Below are positions 1 through 8,678 of a DNA stretch of 64,000 nucleotides, in pieces; position 1 is the stretch's first letter; each line of letters opens with the position of its first letter. The DNA comes from Gammaproteobacteria bacterium. Its GTDB lineage: Bacteria > Pseudomonadota > Gammaproteobacteria > Pseudomonadales > Pseudohongiellaceae. Location: contig CANGUU010000001.1 of NCBI GenBank assembly GCA_947457195.1, positions 124,001 through 188,000 of the forward strand, read 5' to 3'. A program made the position numbers and the translations under genes. The notes below the pieces were generated by a model. The model saw only the letters and a program-made list of their open reading frames with translations. It ran no database searches and was not told the DNA's origin.

Positions 1-375
1 CTGCACGCGGCAACCGAGATGCGCCAGCACAAGCGCATCGCGCCCCAGACCGGCCGTGGCATCCAGCACCTGCAGCGAGGCAGCGGGCGGCAGTTTGTCC
101 AGACCGACGGCCTTGCCAATGCCTTGTCGTTTGCCAGACGTGCGCAGGCGATGCTGCAGGGACGGATCGCAGAAATCCACCCGGGTAGGCGCGGCGCGCG
201 GTGCACCGCGATCCTGCAGACAAAGCCCGGCGGCGTCGGCTCGCAGGAGAAAGGCAGCCTGCTGCCCGGCGGCCGAGGCGGTCGGGACGAGGCCGAGACG
301 CTGGGCCAGGGCGGACATGGCCTCCGGGTCGGGGTGGTCGGTCAGTTCGAAGGCGATTGCGGAGTGGGCATGCAT
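1..375 (-). CDS. rsmJ: 16S rRNA m2G1516 methyltransferase RsmJ (partial)
   Basis: SAM-dependent methyltransferase predicted to modify G1516 of 16S rRNA in the small subunit. Only the first 125 codons are present; the frame runs off the left edge of the window without a stop. The visible part holds the N-terminal region followed, near the edge, by the SAM-binding motif DATAGLGRDALVLA, which closely matches the motif typical of RsmJ/YhiQ. A VDF tripeptide and a GKAVG stretch shortly before it also fit the family. The start is the first of two overlapping ATGs (373-375); only this one is in frame with the SAM motif. It is divergent from the MFS gene at 569. The catalytic C-terminal half lies outside the window. 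Confidence 0.85.
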   Translation of the reverse strand, partial: MHAHSAIAFELTDHPDPEAMSALAQRLGLVPTASAAGQQAAFLLRADAAGLCLQDRGAPRAAPTRVDFCDPSLQHRLRTSGKRQGIGKAVGLDKLPPAASLQVLDATAGLGRDALVLAHLGCRVQ

Positions 376-568
376 TCGACCACTGTACTGCCAACGCCGC
401 CAAGATTCGACGCAGCTCCCGGCAGAGTTTGGGCGTGCGGCCTTGCCCGGCTGCCCAGCTTGCACGGCAACGCCTCGCCGCAAATTTCCGCGCGAAATCC
501 GGCCGGCCGGCTAGACTGGCACTGAAGGGCCCTTGGGCCCCGGTCCGTCTCGGTTCAAGGAGGAACCC

Positions 569-1870
569 ATGGTCCGTTCCCTGCTGGCCAGTTTGCGCCG
601 CGATCGCCGCTACGTACTCTGTCTGCTTTGGCTGGTGGCCCTGTTCCGCTTCGTGGACCTGCAGATACTTGTCGTGCTGCTGGAGCCGATCAAGCGTGAG
701 TTCGGCCTCAGCGACACTGAGCTTGCGCTGCTCACCGGACTGGCTTTCGCGCTGTTCTACGGTGTGCTGGGTCTGCCCATCGCATGGTTGGCGGAGCGCT
801 GGCATCGCGGGCGTCTGATCGCGGTGGCTGTCACACTGTGGAGCACCATGACGGCCCTCTGCGGGCAGGCGAGCGGCTTCACGACCCTGTTTCTGGCCCG
901 CATGGGCGTAGGCATCGGCGAAGCCGGAGCCTACCCGCCCAGCACGTCGCTGCTGGCCGACCATTTTCCGCGCCACGAGCGTGGCCTCGCGCAAGGGGTA
1001 CTGGCATCGGCCATACCAGCGGGCGTGTTCGTTGGCTTCCTGCTCGGTAGCTTCATCAGCGAGATCTGGGGCTGGCGGGCCGCGCTGCAGGTGGTGGGGC
1101 TGCCCGGCATCGCGCTCGGGTTGTTGCTGTGGTACACCCTCGATGATCCCCGCGACGCGCCGCCTCCGTCGGTTGCGGCAGCGGCGTGGTCGAGACGGGC
1201 ACTCTGGGGCGAGTGTTGCACACTCTGGCGTCAGCCCGCCTACCGCTGGGTAGTGGTGGCTGCCTGTCTGTTCACCACGGGCGCCATGGGTTCCGGTGTG
1301 TGGATTCCTTCGTTCTTCTTACGCCAGCACGGGCTGGAGCCACTCGAGACGGGGCGCTGGATGGCCCTGCTCTACGGCGGCGGCGGGCTTTTGGGCGCGC
1401 TGAGCGGTGGCTGCCTGGCCGCACGCGGCGACCGCGACGGCTCGGCCCGCGCCTTCGCGCGACTATGCCAGTACTCGCTGCTGGCCATCCTGCCGCTGCT
1501 GCCCCTGCTGTTTCTCGCGGATTCCGTGTCGGCGGCGCTGGCTGGACTGGCCCTCATGACCGTCCTGATGCACATGAACGGCGGACCGGTACTCACGCTG
1601 CTGCAGGTCACTGGCGGTGCCGGGCGCCGCGCCCTCGCCCACGCACTGTCGGTCCTGGTGAGCAACGTGATCGCCCTGCCGCTCGGTCCTTTGCTGGTGG
1701 CCGTGCTCAGCGATGCCTGGTCACCCTCAGCGGGACCGGCAGCGCTCGGCTGGGCCATTGCTCTGCTGCTCTTCAGCTGCTGGGCCTGCGCTGCCTGGTG
1801 CTTCGGCCGTGCGGCTCGTCTGCTGACGGCTGTACCGGCAACAGCGGTGGCACTGCCTCGCTCCGGCTGA
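569..1870 (+). CDS. MFS transporter, spinster-like
   Basis: A 433-residue major facilitator superfamily protein of the inner membrane with about 12 hydrophobic segments. The N-terminal FVDLQILVVLLEPIKREF segment and the GIGEAGAYPPSTSLLADHF stretch with a following RG pair are typical of the spinster-like MFS group, whose substrates are mostly unknown. The ATG at 569 is preceded by a strong AAGGAGGA ribosome site at 557-564; an in-frame ATG at 533 lacks one. The gene lies 79 nt upstream of a molybdenum hydroxylase pair on the same strand, so it could move that enzyme's substrate or product, but this is inference from position only. A GGGCCC-TT-GGGCCC repeat sits in the leader at 527-540. Confidence 0.85.
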   Translation: MVRSLLASLRRDRRYVLCLLWLVALFRFVDLQILVVLLEPIKREFGLSDTELALLTGLAFALFYGVLGLPIAWLAERWHRGRLIAVAVTLWSTMTALCGQASGFTTLFLARMGVGIGEAGAYPPSTSLLADHFPRHERGLAQGVLASAIPAGVFVGFLLGSFISEIWGWRAALQVVGLPGIALGLLLWYTLDDPRDAPPPSVAAAAWSRRALWGECCTLWRQPAYRWVVVAACLFTTGAMGSGVWIPSFFLRQHGLEPLETGRWMALLYGGGGLLGALSGGCLAARGDRDGSARAFARLCQYSLLAILPLLPLLFLADSVSAALAGLALMTVLMHMNGGPVLTLLQVTGGAGRRALAHALSVLVSNVIALPLGPLLVAVLSDAWSPSAGPAALGWAIALLLFSCWACAAWCFGRAARLLTAVPATAVALPRSG

Positions 1871-1949
1871 GCGCTGCGTTTCCCGTGGCGGGGGCTGTAC
1901 CGTAACATGCCGCGCAGACTGCCCATTTGCCCTTGCTGCGGAGATCCCC

Positions 1950-2456
1950 ATGGCCGAGTCCACCACGCTGCGCCTGAATGGCAGCGTCGTCAGCGTGACA
2001 TCCACGCCCGACACGCCCCTGCTTTACGTGCTCACCGACGAACTGCAGCTGCAGGGACCGCGTTTCGGTTGCGGACTCGCCCAGTGCGGGGCCTGCTCCG
2101 TGCTCGTCGATGGCCGCGAACTGCGCTCCTGCGTGACGCCGCTTGCCGCCATCGGCGCCGGCGCCGTTACCACCCTTGAGGGGCTGCCAGCCCTGCTCGC
2201 CGAGCGTCGGCAGCTGGCGCAGGTGCCGGAGTTCACCCCGCTCCAACAGGCGCTGATCGCTGTCCAGGCCATACAGTGTGGTTACTGCAGCAACGGCATG
2301 CAGATCAAGGCGACCGAGCTGCTCATGCAGAACCCCGCCCCCACCGAAGCGGTCATCCGTAGCGCGCTCGACGGTCATCTGTGCCGCTGCGGCACCTACC
2401 CCAAGATCCTCGAGGCGATCCAACGGGCCGCGCAAGCGCCGGGGGGTGCTGTATGA
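1950..2456 (+). CDS. (2Fe-2S)-binding subunit of a molybdenum hydroxylase (IorA-like)
   Basis: Small electron-transfer subunit (168 residues) of a xanthine-oxidase-family hydroxylase. The N-terminal plant-type ferredoxin domain has CGLAQCGAC followed by a fourth Cys in the RSC segment. The C-terminal [2Fe-2S] domain has CGYCSNGM and CRCGT. This length and two-cluster layout match the isoquinoline 1-oxidoreductase alpha / nicotinate dehydrogenase small-subunit group. Electrons would pass from the molybdopterin in the downstream subunit through these clusters. Its stop codon overlaps the start of the large subunit in an ATGA, so translational coupling is likely. The substrate cannot be read from the sequence. 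Confidence 0.9.
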   Translation: MAESTTLRLNGSVVSVTSTPDTPLLYVLTDELQLQGPRFGCGLAQCGACSVLVDGRELRSCVTPLAAIGAGAVTTLEGLPALLAERRQLAQVPEFTPLQQALIAVQAIQCGYCSNGMQIKATELLMQNPAPTEAVIRSALDGHLCRCGTYPKILEAIQRAAQAPGGAV

Positions 2457-4660
2457 CACGCGTCACCCTCACCCGCCGTCAGCTGCTGCAGGCGGGCGGC
2501 ACGCTGGTAGTCAGCTTTCCATTCCTGGCGCAGGCCCAGAGCCGCGAAGCGCAGGCAGGTCCACCGCCGGCTGACCAGATCGACAGCTGGATTGCCATCC
2601 ATGCCGACAACACGGCCACCGTCTTCATCGGCTTTGCCGAGTTGGGGCAGGGTTGCTCGACCGCGCTGCTGCAGGTGGCCGCCGAGGAACTCGACCTCGG
2701 CATGGACCAGGTGCGCAGTGTGGGTCTCGATACCCATGTCACGCCCAATCAGGGGGGAACCTACTCGAGCCAGGCCATGCGCCGGGGCGGGCCGCAGGTA
2801 CAGAGGGCGGCAGCCGAGGCCCGGCAGGCACTGCTGGCGCTGGCCGCCGAGCGCCTGCAACTGCCCGTGAGTAGGCTGCGCGTCGAAAACGGCGTGGTGT
2901 CCGGCAGCGGTGACGACAACGCCTTCGTGACCTATGGCGAACTGATCGGCGACCGGCGCTTCGAGCTGGCGTTCAGCGGCACGGCGCCCGTCAAGTCGCC
3001 CGCCAGCTACAAGCTGGTCGGTCGGCCGCTGCCGCGGCACGACATTCCACCCAAGGTAAAAGGCAGCTATGGATTCATGCACCACCAGCGCCTGCCGGGC
3101 ATGTTACACGGCCGCATCGTGCGCCCACGCGGGCAAGGAGCCTACAAGGACGGCGTGCAGATCCGCAGCGTAGATGCGAGCTCCATCGCGGGCATGCCGG
3201 GTGTGCGCGTGCTCCGGCAAGGCAACTTTCTCGGTGTGGTGGCGCCACGGGAATGGGACGCGGTGCAGGCGGCGGCACGCCTGCGCGTGGAATGGCAGCA
3301 GCCGGCCAGCCTGCCCGGCAACGACGCTCTGTTCGCCCGCATGGAGCAGTCACCGCCAGACGATCGTATCGCCCGCGAACAAGGCGATCTCGCCGCCCTC
3401 GCCGGTGCCCGCGTCGTCAGCGAGTTCACCGGTCAGGGCCCCTACCAGGCCCATGCTCCTTTCGCGCCGAACTGCGCGCTCGCCGACGTGCGTGCCGACA
3501 GCGCCCTGGTGCTCTGCTCCACCCAGGATGTCTATGGAACCCGGGGCAAGCTGGCGGCCCTGCTCGGTTTGCCGGTTCCCGCCGTGAGGGTGCAGTACTT
3601 CGAAGGAGCCGGCACCTTCGGCCATTCGTGCTGGGACGATGCGGCACAAGCCGCTGCCCTGCTCTCGCAGCTGGCCTCGGCGCCGGTGCGCGTGCAGTTC
3701 ATGCGCTGGGACGAACTGGGCTGGGACACCTACGGTCCTGCCCACCTCGGCAAGGTCCGGGTCAGTGCTGATGCCGATGGCAAACTACTGACCTACGAGT
3801 ACGAGGGCTGGCAGCACCACTGGGCGCTGGTGGAGACCACCGAACAGAGTGCCAAGGGCACGCCCGCTGCCGAGTGGCCCGCCATGGCGGCGCAGCAAAT
3901 CAATCCGCTGGTGCTCGGGGGCCAGTACCGCATTCCGCACCTCAAGCTGCTCAACCACCACGTGCCCGGCGTGGACTACCTGAAAGGGGCCTGGCTACGC
4001 TCGCCACTCGACCTGTCGCTGGCCTTTGTATCGGAGCAGGCCATCGACGATCTGGCCTTCCAGCTGGGTCTCGACCCGTGGCAGTTCCGCCAGCGGAACA
4101 TTCTCGATGAGCGCTGGGCCGGTGTGCTCGATGCCGCTGCCAGGGCGGCCGGCTGGCAACCGCGCCCCGCGCAGAGCGTCGCTGGTGCTGGCCCGCTGCG
4201 GCGGGGCCGCGGCATCGGCCTCGGTACCCACCTCGCGTCCTGGGGCGGCGCGGTGGCGGAAGTGGAAGTCGATATGGGCACGGGACGCGTGCGGGTGCTG
4301 CACCTGGTAGGCGCCATCGACGCGGGCCGCGTCGTCAATCCCTCCAACGTCGAGCACCAGATCATCGGTCAGCTGGTGCAGACCGCCAGTCGCCTGCTAC
4401 ACGAGGAAGTGCTGTTCGACACGCAGCAGGTGACCAGCACCGACTGGGCCAGCTACCCCATCCTGCGCTTCGCCGACGCGCCACGCGTCACACCGGTGAT
4501 CGTGCAGCGGCTCGAGGAACCCTCGCTCGGTGCTGGCGAGGAAGTCATGGCAGCCGCAGCCGCTGCCATCGCCAATGCCTTCTTCGATGCCACCGGCAAG
4601 CGCATGAGCGCCTACCCCTTCACCCCGGCACGCGTGCTTGCCACGCTGGGACGAGTCTGA
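2453..4660 (+). CDS. Molybdopterin-binding subunit of an isoquinoline-oxidoreductase-like hydroxylase (IorB-like)
   Basis: Catalytic subunit of 735 residues. The N-terminus (TRRQLLQAGG followed by a hydrophobic stretch ending at AQA) looks like a twin-arginine signal, so the folded cofactor-loaded enzyme is probably exported, with the small subunit carried along. Aldehyde/xanthine dehydrogenase-type molybdenum-binding regions follow. GAGEEV near residue 700 supplies the expected catalytic Glu, and the GKRMSAYPF-type C-terminus fits the family. The usual GGGFGRR-type motif is replaced here by GAGTFGHSCWDDAAQAAA, so this belongs to a divergent subgroup and the reaction is uncertain. The start overlaps the preceding stop (ATGA), and the end overlaps the next gene by 1 nt. 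No cytochrome subunit is adjacent. Confidence 0.85.
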   Translation: MTRVTLTRRQLLQAGGTLVVSFPFLAQAQSREAQAGPPPADQIDSWIAIHADNTATVFIGFAELGQGCSTALLQVAAEELDLGMDQVRSVGLDTHVTPNQGGTYSSQAMRRGGPQVQRAAAEARQALLALAAERLQLPVSRLRVENGVVSGSGDDNAFVTYGELIGDRRFELAFSGTAPVKSPASYKLVGRPLPRHDIPPKVKGSYGFMHHQRLPGMLHGRIVRPRGQGAYKDGVQIRSVDASSIAGMPGVRVLRQGNFLGVVAPREWDAVQAAARLRVEWQQPASLPGNDALFARMEQSPPDDRIAREQGDLAALAGARVVSEFTGQGPYQAHAPFAPNCALADVRADSALVLCSTQDVYGTRGKLAALLGLPVPAVRVQYFEGAGTFGHSCWDDAAQAAALLSQLASAPVRVQFMRWDELGWDTYGPAHLGKVRVSADADGKLLTYEYEGWQHHWALVETTEQSAKGTPAAEWPAMAAQQINPLVLGGQYRIPHLKLLNHHVPGVDYLKGAWLRSPLDLSLAFVSEQAIDDLAFQLGLDPWQFRQRNILDERWAGVLDAAARAAGWQPRPAQSVAGAGPLRRGRGIGLGTHLASWGGAVAEVEVDMGTGRVRVLHLVGAIDAGRVVNPSNVEHQIIGQLVQTASRLLHEEVLFDTQQVTSTDWASYPILRFADAPRVTPVIVQRLEEPSLGAGEEVMAAAAAAIANAFFDATGKRMSAYPFTPARVLATLGRV

Positions 4661-5259
4661 TGACCGATTTACTGCAACCCCTGACCGCTGCCGAACTGCA
4701 GGCACTCGACGACTTCCTGCGTGAACACGCCGACGACCTGCACGAGGCTGATCCGGATGCCGATCCCGGCGTCCTCAACCTTTCCGAGTGCGACGGCATG
4801 CTCTGTGCGCTGGTCAGTGGTCCGACACTGGTGAAGACCGCCGAGTGGGTACCGGCCCTGTGGGGCGACGAAGAACCGGAGTGGCGCAGCGAGGCTGAAT
4901 TCGACCGCATCGTGCAGTTGCTGCAGCGCCACATGAATACCCTCGCAGCCACGCTGCAGGAGGCACCGGACGACTACCAACCCCTGTTCCTCTACGAAGA
5001 CGATGACGGTACGACCTACACGATCGTCGATGACTGGTGTGAGGGCTACCTGCGCGGCGTGCGGCTGGGGGGCAAGGCCTGGAATGCCGGCAAGCCGCTG
5101 ATCGGCAAGCTGCTCGATCCCATACGGGCTTTCAGCAGCGAAACCGAATGGCGCGGCCATGAGCTGTCGGCCGACGACAGCGATCGGCTGAGCGACGCCC
5201 TCGCCCCCAATGCAAGGGCCATCCATGGCTTCTGGCTGGAGCGCCGCCGCAAAACCTGA
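4660..5259 (+). CDS. YecA/UPF0149 family protein
   Basis: Cytoplasmic protein of 199 residues. The LSECDGMLCALVSGP segment near residue 42, the EW-rich central part and the DDWCEGYLRG motif are characteristic of the UPF0149/YecA family. No C-terminal SEC-C metal-binding motif is present, unlike longer YecA members. Its ATG overlaps the TGA of the hydroxylase large subunit by one base, so the two are co-translated. Whether it has a role in maturation of that enzyme is unknown; the coupling is suggestive only. Family function is not established. Confidence 0.8.
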   Translation: MTDLLQPLTAAELQALDDFLREHADDLHEADPDADPGVLNLSECDGMLCALVSGPTLVKTAEWVPALWGDEEPEWRSEAEFDRIVQLLQRHMNTLAATLQEAPDDYQPLFLYEDDDGTTYTIVDDWCEGYLRGVRLGGKAWNAGKPLIGKLLDPIRAFSSETEWRGHELSADDSDRLSDALAPNARAIHGFWLERRRKT

Positions 5260-5313
5260 GCGGCGGCAAGGCAGACGGGCAGCGAAGTCGCTTGCCGGCG
5301 TCGACCGGCTATC

Positions 5314-5333
5314 TGTATCATTTTCGTGATACA
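5314..5333. promoter_or_regulatory. Perfect GntR-type palindromic operator candidate
   Basis: TGTATCA (5314-5320), six bases, then TGATACA (5327-5333) form a perfect 7-bp inverted repeat centred 26 bp upstream of the ATG at 5350. Spaced TGTA/TACA-type palindromes are typical sites for short GntR (YtrA-like) regulators, and the gene just downstream begins with a GntR-type winged helix. Autoregulation is the simplest reading. No second copy was noticed by eye elsewhere in the window. Confidence 0.7.
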
Positions 5334-5349
5334 GAACTGCGGAGCTGCC

Positions 5350-6804
5350 ATGAAACTGAAGATCACCGCCGGATCAGCCACGCCGGCCTTCCAGCAAATC
5401 GTCGAACAGCTGCACTTCCAGATCAGCAGTGGCGAACTGCCCGCCGGCAGCAAGTTGCCCTCCCTGCGCGCACTGGCGAAAAAACACGGTCTCGCCATCA
5501 ACACCGTCGCCAAGGCCCTGCGCCAGCTCGAATTCCGCGGCATGCTGGCGGCGCAACCGCGCAGCGGTTATCGCGTGGTAACCCAGGATACGAGCGTCGG
5601 TCGCTACCAGGCACGCGGTGTTTCCAGCGACAAGACCGAAGTCCACAAAGTGGTCGACAAGCTCGATCACGGTCTGTTCCCCCATGCCTTCTGCAAAATT
5701 ACCGAAGACTTTCTCACCGGCAATCCAGAGTGCTGCAACGTCATCCATGCCGACGGCAGCGGAACCAAGTCGATCATCGCCTACCTCGCCTACAAGGAAA
5801 CCGGCGATGCCTCGGTATTCCACGGCATTGCGCAGGACTCGATCGTCATGAACCTCGACGACCTGCTCTGCGTCGGCGTCAATGGCCGCATCCTCATCGC
5901 CAATACCGTGAACCGCAATGCGCTCAACTGTCCCGGAGAAGTGGTGGCGGCGCTGATCGAGGGCAGCGAGCGCTTCCTGGCCACCCTGCGAGGCCTTGGC
6001 GTGCGCATCTACAGCGGTGGCGGTGAGACAGCAGACGTCGGTGACCTCACCGGCACTCTCGTGGTCGACAGCACTGCAGTGGCGGTGTTGCGCAAGCAGG
6101 ACGTCCTGACGGCCGCCACCATCCGGCCGGGGCTTGCCATCGTGGGGCTGTCGTCCACCGGTCAGGCCAGCTATGAATCCCGGGAAAACAGCGGCATTGG
6201 CAGCAATGGGCTGACCAGTGCCCGCCACGAGCTGCTCAGCTCCTGGTATGCCGAGCAGTATCCGGAGACCTTCGACAGCAACGTGGATCCAAGCCTGCGT
6301 TACTGTGGCCCCTACCGCCTCGAAGATCCGCTGCCCGGTAGCAGCCTCAGCATCGGCGAAGCCCTGCTGTCACCCACCCGTACCTATGCGCCGGTCATCC
6401 AGGCGCTGCTCGACGAGCACCCGGGCCTCATCAAGGGCCTCATCCACTGCTCCGGCGGCGCGCAGACCAAGTGCCTCAAGTTCGGCGAGGGCATCCACTT
6501 CATCAAGGACCGACTGTTTCCGATACCGCCCTTGTTCAAGGTCATCCAGAAGGTCAGCGGTACGGCGTGGAAGGAGATGTACAAGGTCTTCAACATGGGC
6601 CACCGCATGGAGGTCTACTGCCTGCCCCGCGAGGCCAAGACCGTCATCCAGCTGGCGAAGCGCTTCGGCATCGATGCGCGCGTGATCGGTCGCACCGAAG
6701 CCTCCCGGCGCGGCAACCGTCTTAGCCTCAGCCACCGGGGACAGGTCTTCGAATACGGTGATCACCCCACCACCCCGCGCCGTCGGCGCCGCACGTCGAC
6801 ATAG
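5350..6804 (+). CDS. GntR winged-helix domain fused to AIR synthase (PurM-like) domain
   Basis: A 484-residue two-domain protein. Residues about 8-75 form a GntR-type winged helix ([28 protein letters not shown], then a recognition-helix region with [10 protein letters not shown] and a GYRV wing). From about residue 85 the rest matches AIR synthase (phosphoribosylformylglycinamidine cyclo-ligase) of the Bacteroidetes type: [28 protein letters not shown] (133-140), [19 protein letters not shown] (223-232), [10 protein letters not shown] and SPTRTYAP. PurM converts FGAM plus ATP to AIR in purine synthesis. Here the fusion suggests a regulator that senses a purine-pathway ligand, or an enzyme that controls its own gene. 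A perfect palindrome lies just upstream. ATG 5350 was chosen because the in-frame ATG at 5326 lies inside that palindrome. Confidence 0.85.
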   Translation: MKLKITAGSATPAFQQIVEQLHFQISSGELPAGSKLPSLRALAKKHGLAINTVAKALRQLEFRGMLAAQPRSGYRVVTQDTSVGRYQARGVSSDKTEVHKVVDKLDHGLFPHAFCKITEDFLTGNPECCNVIHADGSGTKSIIAYLAYKETGDASVFHGIAQDSIVMNLDDLLCVGVNGRILIANTVNRNALNCPGEVVAALIEGSERFLATLRGLGVRIYSGGGETADVGDLTGTLVVDSTAVAVLRKQDVLTAATIRPGLAIVGLSSTGQASYESRENSGIGSNGLTSARHELLSSWYAEQYPETFDSNVDPSLRYCGPYRLEDPLPGSSLSIGEALLSPTRTYAPVIQALLDEHPGLIKGLIHCSGGAQTKCLKFGEGIHFIKDRLFPIPPLFKVIQKVSGTAWKEMYKVFNMGHRMEVYCLPREAKTVIQLAKRFGIDARVIGRTEASRRGNRLSLSHRGQVFEYGDHPTTPRRRRRTST

Positions 6805-6890
6805 GCCCGCGGGTCGCTACGGCAACTGGCACTGCCGGTGAAAGCGACTATGTTGGGTAGGCGCCCTGTCTTCGCTGCGGAGTCCCCCCC

Positions 6891-8678
6891 ATGGATGCTT
6901 CCTCCTCCGGCCGGCCTGTGCTGGCCCAGATCCTGCGGATACTCGCCGCAGCACCGGAGTCCACCGCCATCCTCTGTGGCGGCAAGACCTGCAGCAACGG
7001 CGCGCTGCTGGAGAGGACCCAGCAGATTGCCGGGCACCTGCGCAGCCTGGGCGTGGGGCCAGGCCAGTGTGTCGGCGTTGCCATGCGGCGCAGCGCCGAG
7101 GCCGTGGCGGCGCTGCTGGCCTGCTGGTGCTGCGGCGCTGTTTATCTGCCCCTCGATCTGCGACTGCCGCGCCAGCGGCTACTGCGCATGGTGGTACAGA
7201 CCGAGCCCGCCCTGCTGCTGACCCAGCCAGCGCTGCAGGATCATGTCGGCCACTTGCCCGTGCCCTGGCTTGCGGTGCTGCCGGCCGAGGCGGGGCTTTC
7301 GACCTCCTCGCCCGACCCCGCGTGGCAGGAAGAGCCCGCCGCCGGGGCGCCGGCCTACCTGATGTTTACCTCGGGCAGCAGCGGCGAGCCCAAGGGGGTG
7401 CTGCTCAGCCACGGCAATCTGGCGTGCTTTTTCGAGGCTGCCCTGCAGTTGCTGGTGCTGGGGCCGGGCTGGCCGACGCTCGGCTGTGCCGCCTGCAGTT
7501 TCGACATCTGCCTGTTCGAGTGGTTGGCACCGCTGCTGACCGGTGGTGCGTTGGTGCTGGCGACCGACGAGGAGCAGCAGGCGCCCGGTGCCCTGCAGGA
7601 CCTGATCGACCGCTACCGCGTCGGCGTGGTGCAGGCCACGCCTTCGCAGTGGCAGCTGCTGCTGCAGGACTGGAGCCCAGCGCAGCCACTGCAGCTCGCG
7701 CTCAGCATCGGGGAGCCGCTGCCGAAGGGACTGGCCCGCCGGCTGTGCGCCGTGAGTGAGGCCGCGTGGAACCTTTACGGACCCACCGAATGCACCATCT
7801 GGGCCAGCGCCCAACGGCTGGGGCCGTCGCAACTCCACGCGACGGCGCCGAGCGTGGTGGGTCTGGGCCGCGCCCTGCCCGGCTACGGCATCTGCGCGAG
7901 CGGGCCTGACGGCGAGGCGAGTGAACTGCTGATCAGCGGACCTGCCGTAGCGCTTGGCTACTGGCGCCATGCCGAGGCCAGCGAGTCGCGTTTCAGTGGG
8001 ACGCCGGGCACGGCCGAGCGCTGCTACCGCAGTGGCGACTTCTGTCGCCAGGATGCCGAGGGGGGCTGGCACTTCCTCGGTCGGCAAGACAACCAGATCA
8101 AGTGGCAGGGCCACCGCATCGAGCTTGACGAGATCAGCAATCAGTTACTCCGCCACGACTCGATCGCGCAGGCCGCGTGCCTGCTGCGACCGCTTGCCGG
8201 CGACCCGCCAGCGCAGCAGCTGCTCGCCGCCATCGTCTGCCGCCGCGGCGCCCTCAACAAGAACGCCCAGTCCTTCAACCACTGGCTCGCCCAAGAACTG
8301 CCAGCATGGATGCTGCCGCAGCGCTACCTCGTGCTAGACCGACTGCCGCTGACCGCCAACGGCAAGCTCGATCGCAGCGCCTTACTGGCGCTGGCGGCCG
8401 AGCAGCCCCGACCGGAGATCGCGGGGGACTCGCTGGTCAGCCAATTGACCGCCCTTTTCTGTGAAATTCTTGACTTGCCCGCCGTGGCTACCACCGACAG
8501 CTTCTTCGATCTCGGCGGCTCATCCATGCTCAGCGCGACGCTGGTGCTGGCCATGAATCAACGTTTCGGTTGTCGGCTCACCCTGCGCCAGGTACTGCAG
8601 ACGCCTCCCACGGTGCTGTCGCTGGCCAGACTGCTGGAGGAGTCCGGCATCAGCGCCAGCTTGCCAGCACGGCGCTGA
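6891..8678 (+). CDS. NRPS-like adenylation-carrier protein (A-T)
   Basis: A 595-residue protein with an adenylation domain (about 10-500) and one peptidyl-carrier domain (about 515-590). Adenylation motifs are intact: FTSGSSGEPKG, SFDICLFEW (the Asp that binds the amino group is present, so an alpha-amino acid is likely), NLYGPTECTIW, a GD..R segment, GRQDNQIKWQGHRIEL, and the C-terminal catalytic lysine in LTANGKLDR. The carrier motif FFDLGGSSM places the phosphopantetheine serine at residue 545. There is no condensation, thioesterase or reductase domain. GGAG at 6876 gives a plausible ribosome site. The 3' end overlaps the opposing carrier-condensation gene by 29 bp. The substrate code was not resolved. 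Confidence 0.9.
   Translation: MDASSSGRPVLAQILRILAAAPESTAILCGGKTCSNGALLERTQQIAGHLRSLGVGPGQCVGVAMRRSAEAVAALLACWCCGAVYLPLDLRLPRQRLLRMVVQTEPALLLTQPALQDHVGHLPVPWLAVLPAEAGLSTSSPDPAWQEEPAAGAPAYLMFTSGSSGEPKGVLLSHGNLACFFEAALQLLVLGPGWPTLGCAACSFDICLFEWLAPLLTGGALVLATDEEQQAPGALQDLIDRYRVGVVQATPSQWQLLLQDWSPAQPLQLALSIGEPLPKGLARRLCAVSEAAWNLYGPTECTIWASAQRLGPSQLHATAPSVVGLGRALPGYGICASGPDGEASELLISGPAVALGYWRHAEASESRFSGTPGTAERCYRSGDFCRQDAEGGWHFLGRQDNQIKWQGHRIELDEISNQLLRHDSIAQAACLLRPLAGDPPAQQLLAAIVCRRGALNKNAQSFNHWLAQELPAWMLPQRYLVLDRLPLTANGKLDRSALLALAAEQPRPEIAGDSLVSQLTALFCEILDLPAVATTDSFFDLGGSSMLSATLVLAMNQRFGCRLTLRQVLQTPPTVLSLARLLEESGISASLPARR

Noticed and set aside
6805-6890. Second GntR operator before the A-T gene
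   Set aside because: No TGTATCA/TGATACA-like pair in this gap, so regulation of the NRPS-like gene by the fusion protein is not supported by a site.
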